Shown here: positions 1 to 8,309 of the stretch, one piece after another | How positions within the stretch are numbered: the stretch's first letter is position 1 | How the letters are laid out: each line of letters starts with the position of its first letter | Origin: Campylobacteraceae bacterium | GTDB lineage: Bacteria > Campylobacterota > Campylobacteria > Campylobacterales > Sulfurovaceae | Length of the DNA stretch: 64,000 nt | Direction of reading: 5' to 3' | NCBI GenBank assembly: GCA_027080995.1 | Contig: JALWNT010000101.1 | Span: 20,772 to 84,771 of the forward strand | Program-made: the position numbers and the translations under genes | Notes under the pieces: generated by a model | The model's input: only the letters and a program-made list of their open reading frames with translations | Told to the model about the DNA's origin: nothing | Databases searched by the model: none

Positions 1-553
1 AAACGACCGGGCCAGAGGGCTGAACGTAGCGGCCGACAACCATCTGGTCAACGCCGTCGTCGCCACCCTCAAACCGGGCAGCGATCCCGACGCCGCGGCC
101 GAGACAATCCGCCGCTGGAAACACCTAAGCGTCTATACCGCCGCCCAGGAGCGCGACGTGCTGACCAAAAACGTCATCGAGACCGCCAAAAAGCAGATCG
201 GGATGTTCACCGTCATCCTCATCGGCGTCTCGACGATCATCATCGCGCTGATCATCTACACGATGACCCTGGAGAAGATCAAAGAGATCTCTATTATGAA
301 ACTGGTGGGGCTGCCCAACTGGACGATCACCAAAATGATCGCCCAGGAGACCGTGACGCTGGGGGTGCTGGCCTTTATCTTCGGCAACCTCTTCGCCCAT
401 TCTATTTGGGACAAATTTCCCAAGCGGGTGGTGCTGGAGATTCCCGACGCCTGGTTTCTCTTTGGCATTGTGCTGGTAGCTTCGGTACTGGCGAGTCTCT
501 TCGGTGTCTACAAAGCGATCAAAGCCGATCCCACCGCGGCGATAGGAGGCTAA
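1..553 (+). CDS. ABC transporter permease, FtsX/MacB type (5' truncated by window)
   Basis: The frame is open from base 2, so this is the last 183 residues of a longer protein. The visible part begins with a periplasmic segment, then a membrane helix (about residues 63-85, rich in I/L/V around GVSTIIIALIIYTMTL). A cytoplasmic segment with KEISIMKLVGLPNW follows; this is the coupling motif (K-x-x-x-x-x-K-x-G) of FtsX-domain permeases. Two more helices complete the C-terminus. The family includes LolCE, MacB and DevC, which move lipids, peptides or drugs outward rather than importing solutes. The partner ATPase is encoded at 874-1590, and a two-component system follows. Substrate cannot be told from this fragment. 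Confidence 0.85.
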   Translation, partial: NDRARGLNVAADNHLVNAVVATLKPGSDPDAAAETIRRWKHLSVYTAAQERDVLTKNVIETAKKQIGMFTVILIGVSTIIIALIIYTMTLEKIKEISIMKLVGLPNWTITKMIAQETVTLGVLAFIFGNLFAHSIWDKFPKRVVLEIPDAWFLFGIVLVASVLASLFGVYKAIKADPTAAIGG

Positions 554-560
554 ATTGAGT

Positions 561-604
561 TATTGGTTATTGGTTATTGGTTATTGGGGAGCCGCTTTGC
601 GGCT
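561..604. repeat. ATTGGTT word array ending in a GCTTTGC hairpin
   Basis: Just after the permease stop the heptamer TTATTGG is repeated about four times (561-587). A perfect hairpin, AGCCGC-TTT-GCGGCT, follows at 590-604. On the other strand its loop reads GCAAAGC. The same combination of CCAATA-type words and GCAAAGC-type hairpins recurs at 19230, 41795 and 52100. No gene is visible in 554-873. Confidence 0.7.
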
Positions 605-666
605 ATTTTCACCGCCGCAGGGTCTTACGAACGAAAATTCGAAACTTTTATACAACTTGCGAGAGA

Positions 667-829
667 GGTTTCACTCGATGGCGACAAAGGAGCGCTTGCC
701 CTTAAGGGGTACGCAGCCTCCACGGCTTCGCTGCGCTCCGACCGCTACGGTTCCGAAGCTATGGAGGACAAGCAGTTGTCCTCCACTTACGCTTCTCATT
801 AGCGACTACCAGAGCTATCGAGTGAAACC
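667..829 (+). repeat. Dispersed palindromic element, family A, copy 1
   Basis: A 163-bp element lies between the ABC permease and its ATPase. The ends form an inverted repeat: GGTTTCACTCGATGGC on the left and the complement of GGTTTCACTCGATAGC on the right. Inside is a perfect hairpin, GGAGGACAA-GCAG-TTGTCCTCC, at 763-784. A second copy in the same strand orientation lies at 11867-12030 and matches over its whole length. No transposase is present. It resembles a MITE or a structured RNA segment inside a transcript; the function is unknown. Confidence 0.85.
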
Positions 830-873
830 GGAGCTTTTTCAGGGAAATCATCCCGTATTGATCTGGAAACGAT

Positions 874-1590
874 ATGAATAATCAAAGCGGCATCAAGGTA
901 GAGAACCTCACCAAGATCTTCGGATCGGGTGAGAGTGAAGTGCGGGTGTTGGAAAACGCCTCGCTGGAGGTCAAAAAGGGAGAGTTCGCCGCCCTCGTCG
1001 CTCCCAGCGGAGCGGGGAAGACGACGCTGCTGATGATGCTGGGATGCGTGCTTGAGCCCACTTCCGGCAAAATCTGGCTGGGGGACGAACTGGTCTGGGA
1101 CGAAGATCACTGGAGCATCCCCGACACGCGGCGCATCCGCCGCGAAAAGATCGGCTTTATCTTTCAGGCGCACTATCTGATTCCATTTTTGAATATCATC
1201 GAAAATGTCAAGTTGATCCCTCTAACCAACGGCTGGCCCAACGATAAAGCGGAGAAAAAAGCGATGGAGCTGCTGACGTACTTCGACATCGCCGACAAAC
1301 GTGACGCTATGCCCTCTCAGCTCTCCGGCGGCCAAAACCAACGGGCCGCCATCGCCCGGGCACTTTCGAATGAACCGCAGATCATCCTGGCCGACGAACC
1401 GACGGCGGCTTTGGATATGCAGCGTGCCGTCAATGTCGTCAAACTTCTGCGCAAGATCGTCGAGGAGCAGAACGTCGCCGTCATTATGGTCACCCACGAC
1501 GAGAGGCTGCTGCCCTATTGCGATAAAATATTGTCGATCGAAAACCGCAAAGTAGTCACCACGACCCAGGATGCCCACCTGATTGTATGA
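874..1590 (+). CDS. ABC transporter ATP-binding protein (LolD/MacB-like)
   Basis: A 238-residue cytoplasmic ATPase. Walker A is APSGAGKT (43-50), the ABC signature is LSGGQ (150-154), Walker B is IILADEP (170-176), and the switch histidine is in VTHDE near the end. A Q-loop glutamine sits in FIFQAH (around 98). Length and order match the MacB/LolD ATPases that pair with FtsX-type permeases, such as the one ending at 553. The 320-bp spacer between the two genes is filled by repeats. The downstream response regulator begins 7 nt after this stop, so ATPase and two-component system are probably co-transcribed. The Shine-Dalgarno site before 874 is weak. Confidence 0.9.
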   Translation: MNNQSGIKVENLTKIFGSGESEVRVLENASLEVKKGEFAALVAPSGAGKTTLLMMLGCVLEPTSGKIWLGDELVWDEDHWSIPDTRRIRREKIGFIFQAHYLIPFLNIIENVKLIPLTNGWPNDKAEKKAMELLTYFDIADKRDAMPSQLSGGQNQRAAIARALSNEPQIILADEPTAALDMQRAVNVVKLLRKIVEEQNVAVIMVTHDERLLPYCDKILSIENRKVVTTTQDAHLIV

Positions 1591-1597
1591 GCCGAGA

Positions 1598-2278
1598 ATG
1601 AAACCGAAAATCCTACTGCTCGAAGACGATATGGAGCTCAGCGATACCGTCGCGAAGTTTCTGCGCGCCAAAGGATACGACGTGGTGCAGAGTTTCGACG
1701 GTGAAGAGGCCGCCGAGAAAATCTACGAAACCCGTTTCGATCTTTGGCTGCTAGATGTGAAAGTCCCCTTTCAAAACGGTTTCGATCTGCTGGAGCAACT
1801 TCGCAAAGAGGGGGACGACACTCCCGCCATCTTCATCACCTCCCTGCACGGCGCCGACGACGCCACCCGGGGATTTGCCGCGGGCTGCGACGACTACATC
1901 CGCAAACCCTTTGCCCTCAAAGAGTTGCAAGCCCGCATTGAAGCGGTGATCAAACGGCGTTATCCCGGTGGAGGCGAGACGATCGCCGTCGATGAGTGCC
2001 ACCGCTTCGATCCCATTGATCTCACCCTGTCGGCAAACGGAGAGCGCATTCCTCTCAAACCCAAAGAGGCGCGTCTGTTAGCGCTTTTTCTGCAACACCC
2101 AGACAAAACCCTGCGCAAAGAGGAGATCTTCGACGCCCTTTGGGAGTACGATGAAACTCCCAACGAAGGGAGCCTGCGGACCTTCGTCAAAGTCCTGCGC
2201 AAGCATCTGGGAAAAGAGCGTATCGAAACGGTCAAAGAGGTGGGGTATCGTTATCGCAGCGTTGGAGAAAGTAGGTGA
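1598..2278 (+). CDS. OmpR/PhoB-family response regulator
   Basis: A 226-residue DNA-binding regulator. The N-terminal receiver domain (1-115) has the acidic pair E9/D10-D11, the phospho-acceptor D53 in LLDVKVP, T81, and K103 in IRKPF. The C-terminal half is an OmpR-type winged helix (about 130-225; LRKEEIFDALW and the final VGYRY hairpin). The ATG at 1598 is preferred because MKPKILLLEDD is the usual receiver start; an upstream TTG at 1583 would overlap the ATPase gene. The kinase gene overlaps this stop by 4 nt, so the two form a cognate pair. Its likely targets are the neighbouring exporter or envelope genes; this is inferred from position only. Confidence 0.9.
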   Translation: MKPKILLLEDDMELSDTVAKFLRAKGYDVVQSFDGEEAAEKIYETRFDLWLLDVKVPFQNGFDLLEQLRKEGDDTPAIFITSLHGADDATRGFAAGCDDYIRKPFALKELQARIEAVIKRRYPGGGETIAVDECHRFDPIDLTLSANGERIPLKPKEARLLALFLQHPDKTLRKEEIFDALWEYDETPNEGSLRTFVKVLRKHLGKERIETVKEVGYRYRSVGESR

Positions 2279-3453
2279 AAACGCCCCTTTTCGAGAGCGA
2301 AAAGAAAAGCCACCGCCGTTTCCTCGTGATCTACCTTCTTTCGACCCTGCTGCTCATCGGCGGAGGATCGGCGATCTTCTATATCTATAGCCTTCATCGG
2401 ATCATCGACCACGAGAATCAAACGCTCAAATTCAAAGCCGCAATGATCCGCTCCAAACTTCGAAAACTCCACAACTCCACCGAAAAGCGACTGCTCTATC
2501 CTGAGATCGAGGGGGTCCGTACCGCGCTCTACGACATTGACCGCCACTACCTCATCGGGGAGTTCAAGCCGAAAAAAGTGATCTGGAACAGAGAGTTCTG
2601 GCGGGTGGGTGATACTCTCTACTATCGTTACGAAATGCAACCCTATTATCTAGGCGCGGCGACGATCGTTGCGTCGATGCCTCTGGACAAAACCCCCATC
2701 CGCGCCTTTCAAGCCAAAATGGCCCTCATCCTCTTCCTGGCTGTCCTCTTCGTCGCCTTCATCGCCCGCTGGCTGGGGCGGCTCTTCCTGGCTCCCGTCC
2801 ATCATACGATCCGTCTGCTGGACCGCTTCATCCAGGACACCACCCACGAGCTCAACACACCGGTCAGCACCGTGCTGACCAACATCGAGCTCTTCAAAAG
2901 CCTCCACCCCGAACTGGAGAACAACGACGAGTTGAGCCGCATCGAGATCGCCTCCCGGCGCCTGAGCCGACTCTACGACGATCTGGCCTACCTACGGCTC
3001 AACCACCGGCGCCAACGTCGGATCGAGCCGGTCGACCTGCGGGAACTTCTGGAAGAACGGCTGGCCTATTTCGGCCCGATGGCGCAACGCAGAGCAATCG
3101 AACTTCATAGTGAAATCACGGCAAAACCTCTGCGGGAAATGGACCGGGAGGATGCCGCCAAGCTCATCGACAACCTCCTGAGCAACGCCATTAAGTACAC
3201 CCATCCCGGGGGGCGCATTCGGGTATATCTCGACACCGACTCCTTCACGGTCGAGGACAATGGGGTCGGAATGGACCGTGAAGCCGGCAAACGGGCGACG
3301 GAACGCTTCTATCGCGCCAATTCCAGTGAGGGGGGATTCGGCCTGGGGCTCAACATCGTCCGTGAAATTGTCGAATATTACGGCTTGAAAATGCAAATCG
3401 AAAGCGAAAAAGAAAAAGGAACGAAAGTGAGGATCGTATGGGGAGAATTATAA
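2275..3453 (+). CDS. Sensor histidine kinase
   Basis: A 392-residue inner-membrane kinase started by a GTG inside the regulator stop (GTGA overlap). Transmembrane helices at about 15-38 and 148-168 bracket a periplasmic sensor of roughly 110 residues. The phospho-acceptor H191 lies in TTHELNTPVS. The ATPase domain has the N-box N300-LLSN, the G1 box VEDNGVGMD (326-334) and the G2 box GFGLGLN (354-360). There is no HAMP domain of the usual length between TM2 and the H-box. This is a complete, apparently active kinase for the regulator at 1598. The neighbouring cytochrome and Spy-like genes suggest it senses an envelope, redox or metal condition; this is inference. Confidence 0.9.
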   Translation: MKTPLFESEKKSHRRFLVIYLLSTLLLIGGGSAIFYIYSLHRIIDHENQTLKFKAAMIRSKLRKLHNSTEKRLLYPEIEGVRTALYDIDRHYLIGEFKPKKVIWNREFWRVGDTLYYRYEMQPYYLGAATIVASMPLDKTPIRAFQAKMALILFLAVLFVAFIARWLGRLFLAPVHHTIRLLDRFIQDTTHELNTPVSTVLTNIELFKSLHPELENNDELSRIEIASRRLSRLYDDLAYLRLNHRRQRRIEPVDLRELLEERLAYFGPMAQRRAIELHSEITAKPLREMDREDAAKLIDNLLSNAIKYTHPGGRIRVYLDTDSFTVEDNGVGMDREAGKRATERFYRANSSEGGFGLGLNIVREIVEYYGLKMQIESEKEKGTKVRIVWGEL

Positions 3454-3821
3454 TTCTTCTGATTTTGGTCCTATCGGGATTTGCCGCTGAACCGACTTCA
3501 CTGCCGGCTCGATGCACCGCCTGCCATACAACAAGCGCTCCGCCTCTTTCTCTCATCTACCGCCGCTATCTGATGCTCTACAGCTCCAAAGAGCGGATCC
3601 AAAAGCGGATGATCGATTTCCTCCGCACCCCTTCCAAAGCCAAAAGTGCGATGCCCGAGGGGATGAAAAACCGCTTCAACCCCCAGAAACACCCGGCCTT
3701 TTCTCCTCAAATCGCCAAAAAGGCAGTCGATACCTTGATCGAGAAAGAGGACCTCATTCCACGCATTGTAGTTCCCGGGCGACCGGACACATCGAGAGCA
3801 GAAACAAAGGGAATTCGGTAA
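3438..3821 (+). CDS. Small monoheme c-type cytochrome-like protein
   Basis: A 127-residue protein with an N-terminal signal peptide (residues 1-17, ending near GFAA) and a single heme attachment site C26-TAC-H30 directly after it. A methionine in KSAMPEGM (around 74) could be the distal heme ligand. The gene overlaps the 3' end of the kinase by 16 nt and has GAGGATC upstream of its ATG, so it belongs to the same operon. A small periplasmic cytochrome encoded with a sensor kinase could carry redox information to the kinase or simply be an electron carrier; neither is shown by the sequence. Confidence 0.75.
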   Translation: MGRIIILLILVLSGFAAEPTSLPARCTACHTTSAPPLSLIYRRYLMLYSSKERIQKRMIDFLRTPSKAKSAMPEGMKNRFNPQKHPAFSPQIAKKAVDTLIEKEDLIPRIVVPGRPDTSRAETKGIR

Positions 3822-3871
3822 ACCTTGTTCTGCTATGATCATCGTTCCAAGAAAAATTCGAAGGAGTTCCA

Positions 3872-4402
3872 ATGACACGAAAAACACTCATCAGCACCAT
3901 CGCGGCGGCCACCCTGACACTCTCCTCCGCGTGGGCCCAGCCCGGACAGGGGCCCGGGATGGAGGGCCAGCATACGATGAAGATGCACAAAAAGCACGCA
4001 AAAAAAGGCAAGCGCGGGATGCGCTCGATCTTTCTGATCCAACACGGACTGCCCCACTATTCGAAGATCCTGATGACGATGTGGGACGATCCGAAACTCG
4101 CCCTCAGCTCCGAGCAGAAAAGCAAACTCGAAGCGGTCCGCAACCGTACGATGCAACAGGTAAAAGAGATCGCTCCCCAGGTCAAGAAGCTGACGCGTGA
4201 AATCGTCAAAGAGAGCCGCTCCGGAGCCAAAGCCGAAAGCCTCTCCCAAAAAGTGGATACGCTCGCTTCCCTGAAAGCCAAAGCGACAAAAGCACAGCTG
4301 CAGTGCATCGAAGAGACCCGCACGATCCTGACCCCCAAGCAGCTCGAATATGTTCACGAGCATCTCAAGCAGATGCGCAAAAAGCATAGAAAACACGGCT
4401 GA
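3872..4402 (+). CDS. Spy/CpxP-like periplasmic protein
   Basis: A 176-residue secreted protein. The signal peptide covers residues 1-22 (LTLSSAWA-Q), followed by a Met/His/Lys-rich stretch (MKMHKKHAKKGKRGM). The rest is predicted all-helical with two LT/S-x-x-Q repeats, LSSEQKSKLEA and LTPKQLEYV, the signature of the Spy/CpxP chaperone and metal-sensor family. A strong AAGGAG lies 6 nt before the ATG. It is the last gene of the exporter/two-component/cytochrome run. CpxP and CnrX-type relatives restrain or inform sensor kinases, so it may feed back on the kinase at 2275; this is inferred from family and position. Confidence 0.75.
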   Translation: MTRKTLISTIAAATLTLSSAWAQPGQGPGMEGQHTMKMHKKHAKKGKRGMRSIFLIQHGLPHYSKILMTMWDDPKLALSSEQKSKLEAVRNRTMQQVKEIAPQVKKLTREIVKESRSGAKAESLSQKVDTLASLKAKATKAQLQCIEETRTILTPKQLEYVHEHLKQMRKKHRKHG

Positions 4403-4562
4403 TTTTTTTCTGGGCGGCCGAGTCCTCTTATGGGATCGGCAGCTTCAAGTCCTCCAATCGTTCATCACGCCAACCTCATTGCATAACAAAGCGAAAATCC
4501 GTCATCCAATCATAATCCGAGCGTCGACCGCCTTCCATCGCCATCTAACCCAAAAATCTATA

Positions 4563-4731
4563 AACCAAAATCATGCATTAGCCAGCACACCATCTGCACC
4601 AATCATCAGTGATATGGGAGATTCACCCAAAGCCTCGTCGCACTCTCCGGGTGCGCCTGCGTTTTGGTCGAACATCCCTACACACCGAGCATTGGCACAT
4701 CTGACGCACTTTCTACTGCATGGTTTGGGAT
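4563..4731 (+). repeat. Dispersed element, family B, copy 1
   Basis: A 169-bp element in the convergent spacer between the Spy-like gene and the cytochrome peroxidase. A copy of identical length in opposite orientation lies at 22464-22632, with roughly 80% identity by eye. The ends form an imperfect inverted repeat (CATGCATTAG left; complement of CATGCAGTAG right, followed by TTTGGGAT). A frame stays open across both copies and encodes a related peptide ending THFLLHGLG here and AHFLLHNLG there. The flanking parts of the spacer (4403-4562 and 4732-4813) show no gene. Confidence 0.8.
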
Positions 4732-4813
4732 AAAAAACATCTTGGATCTATCGGAGATCGACACGGATGGAATACTGAATCAGGTGGATTGTGAGATGAT
4801 TGAATCTCGAAGA

Positions 4814-4838
4814 AAAGCTAGCACCCCGTCGGGGGCCG
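4814..4838 (-). terminator. Putative terminator of the cytochrome peroxidase gene
   Basis: Directly after the stop at 4844 (minus strand) a short GC stem CCCC-GAC-GGGG is followed by GTGCTAGCTTTTCTTC. The T-run is short and the stem small, so this is a weak intrinsic terminator candidate. Confidence 0.35.
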
Positions 4839-4843
4839 CCCTT

Positions 4844-5875
4844 TTACTTGAGGTTGGGCTTGGGGGTTTTGTCGTTGCTGGCGGGCAGCATGGGGTAGCG
4901 GACGTAAGGCTTCTTGCCGGTCAACGCGCCGAAGAAGGCTTTGATCTTCATCGCCTCTTCGTCGCTGATCGTGGTGCCCAGCTGTGTCTCTCCCATGATC
5001 TTGATCGCCTCTTCGATGCTCCAGACCGCACCGTTGTGGAAGTAGGGGCGGGTCTCGAGGATATTACGAAGGGTGGGGACTTTGACCATGCCGTTCTTGT
5101 CACCCTTGAAATCGCCTACGTTGGCGTACTTGTAAGGCTTGGCTACGGGGAAGGGCTGCATGCTTCCGCCCAGGGCCACACCGTTGTGACAGCTGGCGCA
5201 TCCCTTGTCGATGAAGACCTTCAAGCCCTCTTTCTCCTCTTTGCTCAATGCGTTCTCATTGCCGTTGAGGTAGTCATCGTAGCGAGAGGGAGTCACTAGT
5301 GTCCGTTCGAAATCACCGATTACATCGGCTACGTCTTTAAAAGTCGGAACAAATTTGGGATCGTTGTAAGCCTCCTGGAACTCTTTGACATATTCGGGCA
5401 TGGAACGAACCACCTTCTCGACATGCTCTTTGGTCGCCGCCATTTCAGGAGAAGCCTGCATCGGCCCTTGAGCCTGATCTTCTACGTCCGGACTCCGGCC
5501 GTCCCAGAACTGTCTTTTTGCAAAGACGGCGTTGTAGACGGTGGGGGAGTTGAGATGATGAGGGTTGTGCCGCCACATATGCCCCGTCGCGGGTCCGACA
5601 CCGTCCACTCCACCGGTGGCCAGGTTGTGGCAGGTGTTACAACTGATCAGTCCACTTTTGGAAAGACGGGGATCAAAATAGAGCTTTTTCCCCAACTCCA
5701 CCTTTTTGTCGGTGACAGGGTTCTTGGGATTATCAGTCAGCTTGAAGAGCGCCGTCTTGTCTTCAGGGATCGGCTGAAGCCCCGCTTTCTTCGCTTTATC
5801 CATCAGGCCACCAGACGCAGACACACTCATTGTCAATGTAGCAATCAGACTCAGTGTAATTGTGGTTTTTTTCAT
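4844..5875 (-). CDS. Di-heme cytochrome c peroxidase (CcpA/MacA family)
   Basis: A 343-residue periplasmic enzyme that reduces hydrogen peroxide to water with electrons from small c-type cytochromes. A signal peptide covers 1-20. The two heme sites are C79-NTC-H83 (peroxidatic heme, N-terminal domain) and C226-ASC-H230 (electron-transferring heme). Motifs typical of the family include GGVDG, WDGR and the C-terminal PTLRN and PYFHNG. Length matches bacterial CCPs. AGGAGAG precedes the ATG. The gene stands alone with its own AT-rich upstream region, which suits a separately regulated stress or microaerobic gene. Confidence 0.92.
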   Translation of the reverse strand: MKKTTITLSLIATLTMSVSASGGLMDKAKKAGLQPIPEDKTALFKLTDNPKNPVTDKKVELGKKLYFDPRLSKSGLISCNTCHNLATGGVDGVGPATGHMWRHNPHHLNSPTVYNAVFAKRQFWDGRSPDVEDQAQGPMQASPEMAATKEHVEKVVRSMPEYVKEFQEAYNDPKFVPTFKDVADVIGDFERTLVTPSRYDDYLNGNENALSKEEKEGLKVFIDKGCASCHNGVALGGSMQPFPVAKPYKYANVGDFKGDKNGMVKVPTLRNILETRPYFHNGAVWSIEEAIKIMGETQLGTTISDEEAMKIKAFFGALTGKKPYVRYPMLPASNDKTPKPNLK

Positions 5876-5934
5876 ACTCTCTCCTCATTTTGTAAATTTT
5901 CGATTCTCTTTTACGGAAACAAGGGTCCTCTCAT

Positions 5935-5963
5935 TTCTCCAAGAGAATTCGTCTGAGATTATA
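5935..5963 (-). promoter_or_regulatory. Candidate promoter/leader of the peroxidase gene
   Basis: On the minus strand a TATATAAT sequence (complement of 5958-5965) lies in an AT-rich stretch about 85 nt before the ATG. Downstream of it is a small inverted repeat TTCTC-TTG-GAGAA (5935-5947). This fits a -10 box with a possible operator in the leader. No -35 is obvious, as is common in Campylobacterota. Confidence 0.35.
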
Positions 5964-6061
5964 TATACTATTCGATAAAAAATGTCTTTAACAAATAGAT
6001 AATATAGGATTTATATATTCTAATTGGAAAAACTATCGATAAACAGCATATGAATCCAAAA

Positions 6062-7309
6062 TCAGTAGAGAGAAATTCCCGTGAAATAGAGCGCCATCTC
6101 CGCCGCGATCCCCGCCAGGAAGATCCAGAGGATGTTGAGCTTGAGGTAGCGCACCGCGATCAGGGCCCCCACGGCCCAGATGTAGGTGGCAGGGGAGACG
6201 AGGCTGACGCGCCCCAGGCTCAGCACGACAAAAAAGAGCATCCCTGTGAAAGCGGCCAGGATGCCCCGCAGCGCCTTGCGGATCCAGGGGTTGCGCTTGA
6301 TCTTTTCGTAGAGTTCGGTCATCACGAGGGTGTAGAAAAAGGAGGGGTAGAACATCCCCACCGTCGCCAGAGCGCTGCCCAGGAGCCCCGCTACCTTGTA
6401 GCCGATGAAGGTAGCGGTGATGAGGAAGGGCCCGGGGGTGATCTGCCCAAAGGCGATTCCGTCGGCGAACTCTTTGAGCGTGAGCCAGTGGTGGGAGGCC
6501 ACCGCCTCCTGCTGGAGCAGCGGCATAATGGTCATCCCGTTGCCGAAAGCCACGGCGCCTACCTTGAACATCGACCCGAGCAGCCGCCCCGCTTCGCTAT
6601 GCCAGAGAAGACCCAGCGCCAGCAATCCGGCGAAGAGCGCACCGCTAAAAAGCAGCCCCGCCAGGCGCCACTGCCATTTGCCGGGGATCGGCATGGCCGT
6701 TTGGGGGCCTTGCTTTTGCATCTCGGGCTGCTGTTTCCAAAAGAGCGCCAACCCCAGGACAATGGCAAGCAGAATGATCCAGAAGGCATTGACGTGAAAG
6801 AGCATCAGGATAAAAGCGAGCCCCGCCAAAAAGGCAGTCCCCGCGCCGGAGAGGTAGCGTCCGGAGAAGTCGATGGCGACGTGGAGCACGATCCCCACCA
6901 CCATCGCCTCCAGGACGATAAAGAGGGGATGAACCCAGCTCACCTGCCCGTAACGGAAATAGAGCCAGGAGAGCAGCAGCATCAGCCCATAGGAGGGCAG
7001 TACGAAAAGGAACGTAGCGAGAAAGGCACCGACGAAGCCTTTGATCCGGTAAGCGGCGTAGGCGGCGAGATTGAAGAGAATCGGGCCGGGATAGAGCTGC
7101 ACCATCGCCAGCCCCTCGTCCATCTCCTCCTGGCTCAGCCAGCGCCTCCCGATGATCAATGCCTTGAGCTGCTGGAGCATCGCCATAGAGTAGGCGCTCA
7201 AGCCGATGAGGAAAAAGGCCCAGAGCAGCTCCCAAAGTGGAGGGACGATCCGTTGGGGGGTCGTTTTGGAAGAAATTGAATCCTCTATTGCACCTTGGGA
7301 TTGTGGCAT
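6062..7309 (-). CDS. chrA: Chromate transporter ChrA family, two-domain form
   Basis: A 415-residue polytopic membrane protein. The two homologous halves each carry the ChrA signature: YPGPILFNLAAY in the N-half and ITPGPFLITATFIGYKVAG in the C-half. ChrA proteins of this long type (about 400 residues) expel chromate, or may move other oxyanions such as sulfate. Its start overlaps the end of the 82-residue gene upstream by 25 nt, and a TauE-type permease precedes that, so an anion-handling operon is likely. The actual substrate is not shown by sequence. The Shine-Dalgarno site is weak (GGAA), and coupling to the upstream gene may drive translation. Confidence 0.88.
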   Translation of the reverse strand: MPQSQGAIEDSISSKTTPQRIVPPLWELLWAFFLIGLSAYSMAMLQQLKALIIGRRWLSQEEMDEGLAMVQLYPGPILFNLAAYAAYRIKGFVGAFLATFLFVLPSYGLMLLLSWLYFRYGQVSWVHPLFIVLEAMVVGIVLHVAIDFSGRYLSGAGTAFLAGLAFILMLFHVNAFWIILLAIVLGLALFWKQQPEMQKQGPQTAMPIPGKWQWRLAGLLFSGALFAGLLALGLLWHSEAGRLLGSMFKVGAVAFGNGMTIMPLLQQEAVASHHWLTLKEFADGIAFGQITPGPFLITATFIGYKVAGLLGSALATVGMFYPSFFYTLVMTELYEKIKRNPWIRKALRGILAAFTGMLFFVVLSLGRVSLVSPATYIWAVGALIAVRYLKLNILWIFLAGIAAEMALYFTGISLY

Positions 7310-7533
7310 TTCCGGTTCCGTACCTCTTTGATCTCTTTGACCCGTTTTTCCAGATCCAGCAGCATCTCATACTGCTCGGAGTGGGTATGCCCTTTTGATT
7401 CCATCCGCCGTTTGCGTTCTTCGATCGTTTCGAGCCATTCGTCGATGATCTCGTCGGGGATGGAACAATCCGTAGCCTCTTTTTTTTCGTTTTCGACGAT
7501 CCAGTCGGCGATCTTTTTCATAATGTGCATCAT
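7285..7533 (-). CDS. Small coiled-coil protein of unknown function
   Basis: An 82-residue, highly charged protein (many K/E/R) with predicted helices and a probable coiled coil over residues 35-72. It has no membrane helix and no recognised domain. AAAGGATC precedes a tandem ATG-ATG start at 7533; the second or third Met is also possible. Its 3' end overlaps the chrA start by 25 nt, which implies translational coupling with the transporter. It could be a regulator or accessory of ChrA, but nothing in the sequence proves it. Confidence 0.6.
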   Translation of the reverse strand: MMHIMKKIADWIVENEKKEATDCSIPDEIIDEWLETIEERKRRMESKGHTHSEQYEMLLDLEKRVKEIKEVRNRKCHNPKVQ

Positions 7534-7543
7534 AACGGATCCT

Positions 7544-8305
7544 TTAGAAGTGGAGCTTCAGAAGCCCCATAATCATTTTGGCCGCCAGCAGCAGCAAAAG
7601 CACGGCGATGAGTTTCTTGACCTGGGCGGGGGTCAGGCGGTAGTGCATAATGAAGTCTCCCAGATACCCTCCCAGCACCGCGGCGACGGTGACGACCCCC
7701 AGGAGCACCCAGTCCATCTGCACGAAACTCAGGTAGGTGAAAAAGGCTCCCAAAGAGGAGAAGGGGATGATGAAGCTCACGGCGTAGGCGGCCTTTTTGG
7801 CGTCAAATCCCAGCAGGATCAGCAGCGGCATAATCAACGCTCCGCCGCCCACACCGATCATCCCCGAGATGATCCCGACGACGAAGCCGATGAGAAAAAG
7901 GATCCAGGCTTTGTCGTAGACCACCTTGGTTTCGCGCTTGGTATAGAGCAGCAAAATCGCCGCGGTGATCAAGAAAGCGACCAGGATCCATTTGACCACG
8001 ACGACGGGGACGTATTGGGAGCTCCAGGCCCCCAGGGGCGTGGCGAGCAAAATGGCGATGACCAGCGGCAGGGCGAAGCGGATATCGAGCACCCCGCGGA
8101 AGAAGTTCATCACCGAAGCGGTGATCGTGGAGGAGCTATTGATGAAAAGCCCGATCGCCTTGGCGAGATTCAGGGGCATCCCCATCATATTGAAGGTCGG
8201 CACCAGCACGATGGCCGAGCCCACCCCGCCCATCGCAAAGAGCGTCGAGAGCCCCAGGGTCAGCAGAAAGTAGATCCCGTAGTGGATCAGTTCCGGCGTG
8301 CTCAT
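7544..8305 (-). CDS. TauE/SafE family membrane permease
   Basis: A 253-residue protein with about eight hydrophobic helices and the family's two inverted repeats: GMGGVGSAIVLVPTF (N-half, around 23-38) and GMIGVGGGALIMPLLIL (C-half, around 148-164). TauE/SafE proteins export sulfite, sulfoacetate or related sulfur anions. The gene starts 4 nt after the stop of a rhodanese gene. This rhodanese/permease pairing is common where thiosulfate, sulfite or sulfane sulfur is handled. The substrate is inferred only from the family and the neighbours. Confidence 0.85.
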   Translation of the reverse strand: MSTPELIHYGIYFLLTLGLSTLFAMGGVGSAIVLVPTFNMMGMPLNLAKAIGLFINSSSTITASVMNFFRGVLDIRFALPLVIAILLATPLGAWSSQYVPVVVVKWILVAFLITAAILLLYTKRETKVVYDKAWILFLIGFVVGIISGMIGVGGGALIMPLLILLGFDAKKAAYAVSFIIPFSSLGAFFTYLSFVQMDWVLLGVVTVAAVLGGYLGDFIMHYRLTPAQVKKLIAVLLLLLAAKMIMGLLKLHF

Positions 8306-8309
8306 CGTC

